DNA from: Chlamydoabsidia padenii
Lineage: Eukaryota; Mucoromycota; Mucoromycetes; Mucorales; Cunninghamellaceae
Direction of reading: 5' to 3'
DNA: 64,000 nucleotides
Assembly: GCA_025330725.1 (NCBI GenBank)
Contig: JAIWND010000001.1
Span: 1,116,001-1,180,000, forward strand
Below the pieces are notes generated by a model. The model had not been told where the DNA came from. It made no database searches and saw only the letters and a program-made list of their open reading frames with translations. Of this stretch, positions 1 to 10,821 are shown in pieces; positions within the stretch are counted from its first letter, which is position 1, and each line of letters starts with the position of its first letter. The position numbers and the translations under genes were made by a program.

Positions 1-572
1 ATGAATTCATCCGTGCCACTTTGCTTCCCATGTTATCTTTTATGGATCACTAGTATTAGTTTCCCCCTCCCCACTTTTTTTTTTTTTTTACCCTTCCCCT
101 TCATTATTATAGCCTCTTCATATGATGCGTTTATTTTATTATATATATACACACACACACATTTATATATCAAATCAATCAAAATAAATAAAGTAATTAT
201 TGATCTTTTTTATCATCATGCCTGTCATTCATGCGGCTCATATGTTTAAATCCCGACTCAAAACAAACGCAAAACCTGTTTACTTTGTATCACACCTACA
301 GACCTTTAACCCAAAAATGGTAAAAATTTGAACCCAGAAAGTCAAAGGAGGGATTCGATTGGATAAAAGCAACAAATACGGGGTTTAAATTTTTTCAATG
401 ACTTAAAACGGCGATTGAAAGTAAAGAGAAGAAGTTTCATTGGAGTATATTAAAAGCCAGTTCTGTAAGGCAGACAAGCTCTTTTTTTAAATGTCAGATT
501 ACAACAGCTCTACCTTAATTGCCTGCCAAATGGGTTACGGTTTTCTTTGGCTTCAGTGAAAGCGTAACCATG

Positions 573-615
<43 letters not shown>

Positions 616-821
616 TCAAGATAAGGCAAATATGGACATTTTTATTGAAGATAATGGAAAGTAAAAAATTGAGTTAAATGAATCTTGTTGTGATTATGAC
701 TATATAATTATATGAGTGATATCATTGTGATAAGTTTCGATGGCGAATATACTATAACAATATATCTATAAAAGTGAGAGAGAGAGAGAGAGAGTTACTT
801 AAGTGATTAGTTTGTAAATCC
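1..821. other. Intergenic, no supported gene
   Basis: AT-rich DNA with no convincing coding exon. The ATG-initiated frame at 1-249 is low-complexity and lacks family character. The stretch holds a TTTAAATCCCG motif at 245-255, another at 379-390 (CGGGGTTTAAAT), a 36-nt A run at 578-613 and a short GA microsatellite near 772-795, just past the 3' end of the transposase-like gene. Confidence 0.6.
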
Positions 822-3800
822 TTATTGAAGGTTGCAGTTGTTTAAAAACCAGGAGACACCAAATTTGTTGTGATTGATAATATGCTGTTTCGAAGAGTTG
901 ACCATATGCATATCCAAGGTACATTCAGCTTTTAGTTCATCCAACTTGTACACTACAGAGGAAGGAGATGCAACAAGATAGCCAAGATCATCTTTTCCAT
1001 GACAGAGGTAGCGAACCACAGATAAACTGTCAAGTTTCTTCACCTTCCCAATAAAGAATATCCGGTTGGTACCATTTTCAGTTGAGAAGACAGCAAAAGT
1101 GCCGTGATTGATGTTGATAGGAGAGCTATTGTTGTCGGTCAATTCGCGGGAACCATCGAGAAACATTTCATAAAACTGCTTGTTGTCGTTGATAAATTGC
1201 CTGATGCCGCTTCCGTATGTCACCGTCGAGTTTGTACTGTCCTTCCAAGATCCACCTTCAATGATATGGCGCAACATTAGTCGTTTCCCGAAGATTTTCG
1301 CAAGGTCACGGGAGGTTGATTGACGATTAGTGTGTGCAATAGCTTCCCTTACGAATTTGTTGTACTGTTCCCCTTTTTCTGTTTCATAGTGGAGGGCGCA
1401 TCCAAATCGGATGATGTCGTCAGTGAGGTGTTGAAGGAGATGTGTCTTTGGTTTTGTTGACAGTGATCCATATTGGGGGTGTTTACAGTCGTATTCGTAT
1501 AATTCCTTCGTCAAATCAGCCACGGCCTTCTTCACATAGGCCACGTATTCGTCCAGGTTGGCAGGTATTTCCTTTATAAAAACAAGAGAAGATAAAACCC
1601 CTAATGCATTAAATAGCTTACCTATTTCTTGAATATCACTGTAAGAGGGACCAGTGAATTCATAAGTGATCACCAAAGGAAGGCATTGCGTTAGTATCTT
1701 GAAATCGCGACCGAGGAAAGAGCCACAGTGAGTAAGTTTAGCACGGAATGTTCTTGTAAACCCGGTAGATCCTTGGTAATGTTGTAGACTTGATTCCATT
1801 TTTTGAAGCACCTTTTTCTTGTTGCCAATGACATCCCTGACCAAATGTTCCACCAAGTATTTTGCAATACCTAAAGAGATTGTGTGTAGGACTTCCACAG
1901 GGGTGTCTTTAGAAGGGTCGAAAGAATCCAGATCCAGTAGTCGTCCAGAGCCGGTATCCTTGAATTTGAGATCCTTGTAAGAGGTTTCATTTTCAGTCAC
2001 ACCAGACAGGATAGCATTAGGATCTATAGTTGCCGCAAGGTAGTGTTGTTTTATTCTTGGAGTGCACTGCCCAACGAAGAGATCTTGCAATTGAATGTTA
2101 CCACGGGTTGTCTTGAGCTGAAGATTTTCGTCGTTGTTGTTGATCGTGTTGCAGCCGTTGATATCCTTCTTGGTCTTGTGGTTTCTCTGATAGCATTTTC
2201 GGCACGGGAATAGAGACGTCAGGCCAAAAATACCACATAGCTGTGAATGTCGAGGATTGTCAGCAGTGATACAAACAATAGGAGCCACCACCAATACGTC
2301 TTCATTGTATAAAGCCGAATGCATGACCACCCCCTTTTCTAGTTCAGAAAGATCTTGAGTAAGAGTAGGAATCATGTGCATGGATGTCAGACCAGTATTA
2401 CAACGTACCCCCGCAACAAAGTTGATGTTGGCCCGTTTGTTACGTTCTTCGATAGGTAAAGCACCACATACCATTGACCAGGTATCATAAAGATTGAATT
2501 GTTTCGATATGTTACCGGAAGTGTCGTCAGTAAAAAAAATAAGAGGGACAATCTGGACCTTGTATAGTTTACCGTTGCTGTTGGGGATCGTTTTTTTCAT
2601 CGGATGTTGTCCATTGATGAGTTCTTGGTGTCGTTCAGAGAGTTGAATGAATCCGGATCCATCTGGTGTTTGAGAGACGCACTGGAGTTGCTTCAAGGGT
2701 TGCTTGGATAAGATAGCACGGATGTTTGAGATTTGAGTAGAGAAGACACGAGATTGCACAATACAAAAAGAAGGACATGATTCATTGGATGAGACTACCT
2801 GGACTTCATACCCTTGAGCCATCACAGTGCCATAGAGCAGATAATATCTATCTAATAACAAGCAAATAGTTTTTCCTGTATCATGCACTTCAACCAAATC
2901 CCCCACCCAATAATCCATCCCATTGATTGTCATTACCGGTTGTTGGAAGAGATGATGTTGTCGCCATTTCGAGCCTTGTTGAAGAGAAGTAGCACCATTA
3001 GGAGTGTCATCGGGAAGAGCTGATATGTATGGCGATTTTCTGGGGTTGTCGACCAAAAGGCGTAATATAGATGAAGGAAGGTTGATGTGATATGTTTCCT
3101 TTATTGTTGTTGTTGTGATAGCTGCATCATTAGAGGTGTCGGTGGCGCGAGTGGTTGCTGGTTTTTGCAACTTGGTGATTTCCACTTCGACAGAGGAGGT
3201 CTTGAATGTCGGGACGTTGTTTTTCTTCCTGATGTTGAAGTTCAAGAGGGCATCCAGCTTTGGCAATTCGAATGGCGCAGTTCCAGCTTCACCTTTTAAC
3301 TTGACCATCAATTCCACCAGATACAATACCTTTTTTAAAGTTCTCTGAGACACCGGTTCGTCGTCACCATGAATAAAGGCATGAAGGATCATCGTCTGTA
3401 AGTTTTTGAAAGGATATGTCGAGCCATCATAATCCGCCTGGAAGGTCGCAAAGTCAGCGTTAGCAGCTTCACCTGGATCACCAACGGTTCCTTCAACGGA
3501 TTCGTCATCAGATTCGTCAAAGCACCTGAATCGGGTAGTAAATGGCCCCAAAATATCTTCTTCGTCGTCGTCATCGGTATCGTTGTCAATGTCGGCGCCA
3601 CTGTTATGACCTTCATCCCTTTCACTATTGCTTGAGGTTCCACCCTCCATGTTGTTTCCTGAAGATTCCATAGCCTGAGTGTAATCCATAGAAGCAGATT
3701 CTTCCACCTTTTTCAAATGGCCTTTCGACTTGAGGTGACCGTTGTAAGCTTTCTTGTTATAGGACTTGTTGCAAAGTTTACAAAATTTCTCGGTTTTGAT

Positions 3801-3929
3801 TTGTAAGAGATTTGTAACGTGTGTATTGGTCTTTTTTATCTTGTTACTTTCTCGAGTAATTAAAGAAGACCTTTTGCAATTGTTGCTATTGTTGTTGCTG
3901 TTGCTGGTCACGATGTTAGGATTAACCAT
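822..3929 (-). mobile_element. Tnp2-like DNA transposase ORF with N-terminal zinc finger
   Basis: A single uninterrupted exon of 1,035 codons, starting at the ATG at 3929; the frame is open seven codons further up but only a TTG lies there. Near residue 50 there is a C2H2-like finger (CKLC...GHLKSKGH), followed by an acidic low-complexity linker. The central part contains FFTDDTSGN, then ITADNPRHSQLCGIFG followed by a CRKC zinc-binding pair, and later EVLHTISLGIAKYLVEHLVRD. This order resembles the Tnp2/Plavaka class of CACTA-like transposases that are common in zygomycete genomes; that placement is from family knowledge, not a search. The C-terminal segment (about 780-900) is the usual alpha-helical tail. 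No frameshift or internal stop is present, so the gene is either recently active or domesticated. I could not identify terminal inverted repeats with confidence. A promoter-like CGGGGTTTTAAC lies 65 nt upstream. Confidence 0.7.
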
Positions 3930-5304
3930 GTTAAAGAGCAATAAGTACAAAAAAATAAAAAGGGACAGTATTTGTTCTTATTCAGCGCCCGATCGGGGTT
4001 TTAACAAATAACTTAAAAAATTTGTCAACTCTTATTTGTTGGGCCTCTTCTTCTTTCTTAAACTTTTTTTCTTTTTCATCTGACATTAACACTTCGCACA
4101 TTCCAAAGTGAGGTTACTTGTAACCTGAAGAGTTTATTGAAGATAGGGGAAGAAAAGGTTGTACAATATCTGTAGTAGTAGGCTTTAGTTTACCTATTGA
4201 CAATGCTATGCGCATTGTCATTCCTCACTATCTACTACTTTTTGTAATGAATATCTCTTGGCGATGGATGGTAGCCCTTTGGTAATGAATGGATGGAAAC
4301 CCCAGGTAATGGATGAATGGATGCTTCTGAAGATGGATGAGCCGGTGCTCTTCACAGACTTTCCGGCGATGGATGATGGTCGCTCCGTTGACTATGGTCG
4401 TTTCGGTGGCTGGCCCTTACCTTTGTAGCATAGATCGTAATATAGACTGTAGAAATAACTTGGTGCATATATATATATATATTTGTAATAAAAGACCATT
4501 TATTCTCCCAAATTTTAATAGCAAATGACACGTAATACGTGATTGAAAAGCAGTGATCATGAGCAATGGACAGTGGTCAGTGGATGATGATTACAGTGAT
4601 TCTATTGGCTATCACGAAAGGTACTAATCCCAAAGTGGATAAAAATTGGCCAAAATTTTATTTTGCCTTGCCCTTGCCGTAAATAGCAATTTTAGAATCG
4701 GAATTATAAAAAAAATCTTTGGGTGTGATACCAATCGAAAAAAATAAAGTTCCATTTTATGTGTCACCAGTAAGATAGGTCTACTTTTCATGTGAAGAGA
4801 ATGGAGTTGATTCTCCCACTGGCGGGATCTGAAATGTGGTGCTGGGCTTCCCTTTCCCCGCATGATTAAACTACGATTATCCCCAACCTGTCGCATTATT
4901 TTGGGTTTGAGGGGATGTCAAAATACACACAAAGTATGGTATTAAAAAAAAAAGCTTTCCTCTTCAAGTAGAAAACTATATAAAAGTATAATGGAGGACC
5001 AAACGTACCAAACGTAAGTTTACTACTATTGTCGCCAGCCCTTTAATTTCACCACACCACACCACACCACACTTCCCACTATGACCCGTCAACAGTCCTA
5101 CACCATCGTACATGTATAGCATATATATTTGACAATATTTTTTATTAAGGTATAAGTGTAAACATTACTAAAAGAAGGGAATATAAAGTCATAACCAGAA
5201 TCCAGACAAGCTTTCCGATCCATTTTCCCTTGTGGTTCACCTTGTAGTTCATGATATACGCCATATTATTATTATGCCACCACAAAATGGTCAAGGAGTT
5301 CCGC
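3930..5304. other. Intergenic; GATG-rich stretch and a hairpin
   Basis: No gene is supported. A perfect inverted repeat TGACAATGC with 5-nt spacer lies at 4198-4220. Irregular GGATGAATGGATGG-type repeats fill about 4262-4350, and an AT microsatellite lies near 4469-4482. The frames at 4624-4896 and 5145-5387 look random; the second is 3' flank of the next gene and contains its AATAAA-type signal near 5140. Confidence 0.5.
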
Positions 5305-5898
5305 CTATTTGTCACCTGCAGCCGTTGTTTTAGGTGAGGAATCGTCGCCACACTGATTGTTGTCAACACCTTCAACTCTGGCATCACTGTTATTGTCTAC
5401 GTAATCATGGTCGAATCCATTAAAACCATTAGAGTCCCCAGTGTCCAAAGTCTTTGATTGTTGAGAAGAAGCAACATCAACAGAAGAGGAACCAACAGAA
5501 GAGGCATCAGCAACAGAAGCACCAGCAACAGAAGCACCAGCAACAGAAGCACCAGCAACAGAAGCACCAGCAGAAGAAGCACCAGCAGAAGAAGCACCAG
5601 CAGAAGAAGCACCAGCAGAAGAAGCCTCAGAATCAAAAGCGAAAGCTTTGAGGTTGAATCGGAGGCGCTTACTATGATGAGTAATCACTGGCATTCTTTT
5701 TTTTCTTGGTTTTTTCACTTGATACCGCCTGATGTCAAATCGTAGATATTTGGATATAGGCATAACGTCAAAAGGGTTAAAAATAAACGAGTAAAAGCAG
5801 TAAAAAGAAGGGAAGGAAAAGAGAGGGGGGAAAAAAGGAGGGAAGAAAAAGAGAGGGGAAGGGGCTTTGGTATTTTGGTCGGCGATTAAATAGTTCAT
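5305..5898 (-). CDS. Hypothetical protein with SAGAS/VAGAS pentapeptide repeats
   Basis: A single-exon frame of 197 codons if the ATG at 5898 is used. A later in-frame ATG, reading MPISKYLRFDIRRY, begins after a hydrophobic Phe/Pro-rich stretch and may be the true start. A basic segment (KKPRKKRMP) is followed by about eight tandem copies of a five-residue unit (GASSA or GASVA), encoded by a 15-bp minisatellite at about 5500-5625. The tail is acidic and Asn/Gly-rich. I do not recognise the family. The composition suggests a disordered or cell-wall/spore-coat type protein, but there is no proven signal peptide; if the first ATG is used, the Phe-rich segment could be a weak hydrophobic leader. 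A likely poly(A) signal follows downstream near 5140. Confidence 0.45.
   Translation of the reverse strand: MNYLIADQNTKAPSPLFFFPPFFPPLFSFPSFYCFYSFIFNPFDVMPISKYLRFDIRRYQVKKPRKKRMPVITHHSKRLRFNLKAFAFDSEASSAGASSAGASSAGASSAGASVAGASVAGASVAGASVADASSVGSSSVDVASSQQSKTLDTGDSNGFNGFDHDYVDNNSDARVEGVDNNQCGDDSSPKTTAAGDK
5500..5625. repeat. 15-bp coding minisatellite
   Basis: Tandem copies of a 15-bp unit, GAAGCACCAGCAACA or GAAGCACCAGCAGAA on the plus strand. They encode the GASVA/GASSA repeats of the overlapping minus-strand gene. Copies fall in two homogeneous blocks (the CAACA type, then the CAGAA type), which suggests recent slippage or unequal exchange. Confidence 0.85.
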
Positions 5899-6391
5899 CT
5901 AAAAAATTGACCTACACACTGTTTTTGACAGGTAATCGTGGAAACACTGTAAAAAGTGACTCCACTCTAGGAGGAAGACGAATCCTCATTTAACTATTAT
6001 ATTAAGAAATTCTCCCAATATCGGAAGACCATGGGCAACATTTTATTGAATGTGCTTTATGCAAGTGTATCATTTTGAAGGAATCCAAGTAAGCAAACAA
6101 CCAAACAAAAAAGTGCCATCCTATTACTGTGGTTTTGTTAAAATCAAAAAGTGTGAATAATCCTTTTTTCTTTTGATCACTTGTATTGAATCCCGATCAG
6201 TTCCACAGATCTGTCATTTTCATTTTAAAGTTCCTGATCCGTAGTTTCGGGGGGGGGGGAAAGAGTCGGAATGTGAAATGTTGGCCTGTCAACGAACCAT
6301 AAAAAAAAAGATTTTTTTTTTTCTTTTCACAAGTTTTTTTTTTTTTCTTCTCTCTTTCTCATTCACTTTTTATTTATTTATTTATTTGCGA
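5899..6391. promoter_or_regulatory. Promoter region of the MFS gene
   Basis: Non-coding DNA between divergent genes. It contains a G9 run near 6250 and long T-rich tracts between 6310 and 6360 immediately before the MFS start codon. No clear TATA box or CGGGATTTGAA-type motif was found here. Confidence 0.4.
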
Positions 6392-7552
6392 ATGGTGGAA
6401 CAAGATATTGCACTTGGTTATTTAAACGAGCGACGACCTTCATTCCAACCTAATGTGACATCGGACACCATGGTGGGATCTACATTGACAAAACGACATG
6501 ACAGCGACAATGACACGGTGACAAGCTCGCCTAGTACTTGTCATTCCACCGACCAAGTACATTCGAATAATCAAGAATTCAGTTTGCCTCCTGTGGATGG
6601 TGGACTCAATGCTTATTTGGTACTTGTTTCTGGGTTTTGTATTGAAGGTGTCGTTTGGGGTATTCCTTTCTCTTATTCGGTCATGCAACAGGTAAATAAC
6701 AAAAGTCGTTTAACAAAGTGTATCATAATACTCATCTCTCTTTTTTGTATAGCATTATCATCAATTACCTGAATTCAAGGATGCAGGGATCACACAACTG
6801 GCTATTGTTGGTACTCTTACTACAGCATTGGCTTATATTGGAGTAAGTAAAAGGAACCCCCCCTTACTTTTTGGTAAAGACTAGACACGATATTGACTTT
6901 TTATATATATATATACTTTTTATAGGGTGCTCTTGTTGGTGTGTTGGGTGGTAGATTTAGTTTGAAAACAATGATGTATGCTGGCTCTCTGACTATGGTG
7001 GTTGGTTTAGTGGCAGCCAGTTTCGCTACTCAAGTATGGCATTTGGCATTAACACAAGGGTTTATCCTAGGTCTTGGTGGAGCTTTTGGTAAAAGACAAG
7101 AAAAGAAAAAAAACAAAAGGTGAAAATATACTAACACATTAATACATGTAGTTTATAATAGTTTCATGACATTTGTGCCTATGTATTGGTTCAAGTATCG
7201 TGGTATAGCAACAGGTATCATCTTTGCCGGTGCTGGGATATTTGGGTTGGTCTGTCCGATTGTGGTGGAAAAGGGGTTGAATGCGATTGGATTCCGATGG
7301 ACACTTCGAATCATGGCGTTATTTGTCTTGGTACTCTGCCTAGGCTCATCCATCATTGTCCGACCTCGATATGCTCCTGATGCTTCGACAACCAAACAAG
7401 TCCATTTGTCCCGAAAAGACTTTAAATTCATCATGACCAAAAAGTTTGCTGTGCTTAGTTTTTGTGTCTTCTTCCAGGGCTTGGCTTACTTTATTCCCAA
7501 CTTGTTTATTCAACGTAAGTCGATTTCCTCATGAAATACTAACTAACTAGCC

Positions 7553-7584
<32 letters not shown>

Positions 7585-8181
7585 GACTAAACTTCATTTA
7601 TATCTTAGCATATGCGCTCTATATTGGTGTATCCGATCAAACTTCGACAACTTTGGTATCTATCTTGAATGCCATGACTATTATTGGTCAATTATCTTTA
7701 GGTTATATCTGTGATCGGTATGGTTATTGGACTGCAATCGTGGCATCTTCCGCGGTGGCCTCCATCAGCACCTTCTTCTTATGGGGGTTCGCAGGAAACT
7801 CTTTGGGGATCTTGATTGCGTATATTGTCATCTATGGTATCTTTGGTGCTGGTTTCACCACATGTTTTCCTTCAATGATATACGACGTTGCCGAAGCTGA
7901 ACCACGTCAATTCATATTGATCAATGGTAAGAAATGGTGGATGATAATGATGGATATAGATTCTTACTTTTTTTTTTTTTTTTAATGCGTATCACATAGG
8001 TGCTTTTATGTTGCTTCGGGGCATTGGTAATGTGGTGGGAACTCCTTTAGGCTCCATGTTTTTGACATCTGCTACAGCCATTTCCAGTGGTTGGCATGAT
8101 ATTACCTATTTTGTCGGTAGTACCTTGTTAGCCAGTGCTATCTGTGGTGTCATCCGTGGGGTGATGATCATGCGCTCCTAA
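6392..8181 (+). CDS. MFS transporter, monocarboxylate transporter (MCT/SLC16-like) family
   Basis: Six exons join into a 471-residue protein: 6392-6691, 6753-6842, 6926-7088, 7152-7514, 7609-7926 and 8000-8181, all with GT-AG borders and preserved frame. A hydrophilic N-terminus of about 60 residues precedes PPVDGGLNAYLVLVSGF, which matches the DGG-type motif before helix 1 of monocarboxylate porters. About 12 hydrophobic segments follow, with the loop GQLSLGYICDRYGYW resembling the MFS motif-A/RxxDR loop. The family moves monocarboxylates or related small acids with protons across plasma or vacuolar membranes; the substrate here cannot be told. The upstream ATG-less leader is pyrimidine-rich, typical of this window. 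The fourth intron contains a T run of about 25. Confidence 0.85.
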
Positions 8182-8335
8182 TCTTTTACAAACAAATATA
8201 ACATAGACATAGATAAACATACTGTTAACATTTAATAAATATACATTTTACATATACACATTGGATTAAAATACAATATAGTTATGCTTTATTTACAAAT
8301 TGGGTTGATAATCTAACTAGAGTGGGAGGGGACGA

Positions 8336-9205
8336 CTATATTGTAGATGTGGGTGATTGTCCTTGGTATTCCTTGAGTTTGATGTCAAGGTGATGTCGTA
8401 TATACTTGTCCATTTCTGTGTATCAAGAATAATAATAATAATAGTAAAGGGGGATCAGTAAAGGCACACTATATTGTATACTATTTTCTTTTTTTCTTTT
8501 TTTTTTACCTTCCAAGGTCATGGTATCATCCAGTATCAAAATCCCTTTGGCCAAGTCACCACCATCCATAGGCAAAGATAAAAACAATGTAGGAAGTCGA
8601 CCCCACCACCGTTCGGGATGTAAACTAGGCAACCATTGAACCAATTTGTCGGCGGCAGCTTGACGATCGACTTTGTCATCACACATAAAAAAAGGTTGTT
8701 CCAGTACCATCGCTCTTGTCCATACCCCCTGAGTCTGTTGCTGCTGTTGTTCTTTGTATAAAGCCTCGGCAAACTCTTGTTGTAAAGATCGATGACCCTG
8801 GTGTTTTTTCTTTGGTGGTGTTATCATGGCTTGGACGGCATCCTGATCCGAAGGTAAAATAGAGATATCTAATTGTTGACACAGAGAGAAGAATGTTTGA
8901 ATGGTCGGCCAGGCTTGCTTGGGGGTGGAAAAGACAACACCTGGTAGGATGGATGCGCATGAGGTTTTCCGTCGTCGTTGTTGTTGTAGTGCTCGTTTGT
9001 TGTAAAAGGATAATCGTACAGGTTCGGTCAATGGGGTGGAGGTGTTGGGCCGAAGAATAGGATCGAGGACAGTATATAATTGTTGTAACATGTTGGCATT
9101 GTGTTGTTTCTTGATCCCATCCCCATGAAAGAAATCAGGATGTACTTGTAATGTGAGCTTCTTCAAGTAGGGTTTGATTAACGACGTCGCTACCGGTTTT
9201 GCCAT
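8336..9205 (-). CDS. TCAIM-like protein (DUF4460/DUF4461-type)
   Basis: Two exons on the minus strand, 9205-8509 and 8415-8336, give 258 residues. The frame is open two codons above the ATG but only TTG lies there. The N-terminus reads LKKLTLQVHPDFFHGD, a J-domain-like helix with an HPD motif as in the DUF4460 domain of T-cell activation inhibitor, mitochondrial (TCAIM). The C-terminal half resembles the paired DUF4461 region but is short relative to animal TCAIM, so the gene is a reduced version. TCAIM proteins are mitochondrial in animals; no cleavable presequence is certain here, although the first 20 residues are basic with few acids. It is divergently transcribed from the next gene, sharing about 165 bp that contain CGGGATTTAAAC at 9278-9289. 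Confidence 0.6.
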
Positions 9206-9277
9206 GATCAAAAACAGAGAGAGAGAGAGAGAGAGAAAGGTCTTTTCTAGTAATGACCGTTGACGGGGATTGAAAAT

Positions 9278-9289
9278 CGGGATTTAAAC
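9278..9289 (+). promoter_or_regulatory. CGGGATTTAAAC motif in a divergent promoter
   Basis: One copy of the recurrent window motif (C/GGGATTTGAA or TTTAAA variant). It lies 73 bp from the TCAIM-like start and 81 bp from the start of the acidic protein gene, so it could serve both. Confidence 0.5.
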
Positions 9290-9369
9290 TATTTCTTTCA
9301 AATTCTCAGCATCTCCTTTCTTTTTTTTTTTTTTTTTCCATTTGCGTTCCTTCCCATTTAGTTTCCAAC

Positions 9370-10325
9370 ATGACCACAAACATCTATATAGTCACTCGGC
9401 TCGATCGGTACCCTAACAAAACCCCAGAGGTTTATATTGCTGGATCGTAAGTAACTTGAAACAAAAATAATACTTCCTCCTTGATACCCATTCAAGAACA
9501 TTATCTAAACCAACTTTTCTTCTTCTTTTGTTTACGTGTCTATTCGAAACTAGGTATCTTGACAAAGAACAAGCTTACAAGAATGCCATGATTCTTCAAC
9601 TTGAACAAATGCTCAACAATTCGTCTACTTGGTCAGCTCAAGCTATTCAACATCGACGAGACAACATTATAAAACGATGCCAAGGTCTTGCTCCCACCAC
9701 GACTTACCAAGCCCATTTCGAACACTTATTCCCACCTCACGACAATCTCTTTGACGATTTATGCAATGTCCATTATCAAGTCCATGATACCCAACCTCTC
9801 GCACCAGACACACCAACCACCAAGGTATCTCTTCTCGGCCACTCTGACTCGAAGGAAAACACACTCGTCCAAGAATTGATGGGTATCTTTTTAACCGACG
9901 ATGAAGAAGATTTGGATAATAGCAATGGCGAAGACGACGATGATGACGATGATGAAGAAGAATACGATGACGACGATGATGATGATGAAGAGGAAGTGGA
10001 TTTAGGTGATGTGGACTCGGAGGACAGCAAAACTAACAATGATGACACAGACAATGATACTAAAGACAACAATGAAGAAGATGAAATGACTAGTGATGAT
10101 GATTTGACAACATTACAACAAAAGGATTCGACCGAGGATGAAGGACCTCAAACCATGGTGGATGAAATTGTAGACGACGATGATGATGATGATGATGATG
10201 ATACACCACAAACGATAGGACACAAACGATCTTGGGAATCAACGAAACTTGAAGACGACGAAATCGATGAATTGAATGACGATGAAGAAGAAGCTCTCAA
10301 TAAACGACCTAAACCGACACAATAA
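9370..10325 (+). CDS. Acidic protein of unknown function
   Basis: Two exons, 9370-9446 and 9554-10325, encode 282 residues. The N-terminal 140 residues look folded, with no recognised family: MTTNIYIVTRLDRYPNKTPE, then YLDKEQAYKNAMILQLEQML. The C-terminal half is an extended Asp/Glu tract interrupted by Ser, Thr and Asn, ending with small basic patches (GHKRSWE and NKRPKP) that could be nuclear localisation signals. Acidic tails of this sort occur in histone chaperones and nucleolar proteins, but nothing in the folded part ties it to one. The tract is made of GAT/GAC/GAA codons, so slippage is likely. The gene shares its short promoter with the TCAIM-like gene. Confidence 0.7.
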
Positions 10326-10821
10326 TATTCCTTTCCCTTGTGCTTACATAATAATCACCTCGATGGATCCTACCCCCACTTTTTTTTACCGCTTCTGTTA
10401 TATCATTATTCATTTAGACATCATGCCCTTTTGTACACACACCTAGTTTAGTTCCTCTCTCTCTCTCTCTTCCGCTCTCTTGTTTTTTTATTGCATTCAT
10501 CTTTTACATATTGATTCCCCCCCCCGTTGTTGTTTAATTACTTTTTATTAATAAAAATAACATCATGTCCAATGCTTTTATTGTCTCCTTATGTGGGATT
10601 CTCTTTGTGTGGGATGAATGGAAGAGGTGAAGGTCGGGGTTTAAATGGTTGGTTTTGCATGAATCGAGTCAAGACACTGTAAAGACTGGGTATAAACTAC
10701 TTTTTATTATTATCATTTATCAATATTAAAAGGTAAAAGTATTAGTCAATTAGGCTTTATACATACTATAGCTATGTGATAAAAATAAGAGTGGAGTAAA
10801 AGGTAATAACAAGTATTCTAT
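10326..10821. other. Convergent 3' flanks
   Basis: The region between two convergent genes contains a CT microsatellite (10457-10470), AATAAA-like signals near 10547-10556 for the plus-strand gene, and one CGGGGTTTAAAT copy at 10634-10645. No gene is seen. Confidence 0.5.

Noticed and set aside
1..249. 82-codon frame at the left edge
   Set aside because: Low-complexity AT-rich translation with no family character; the leading ATG is at the window edge by chance.
9776..10072. Ser-rich antisense frame opposite the acidic tract
   Set aside because: Mirror of GAT/GAC/GAA codons; a shadow, not a gene.
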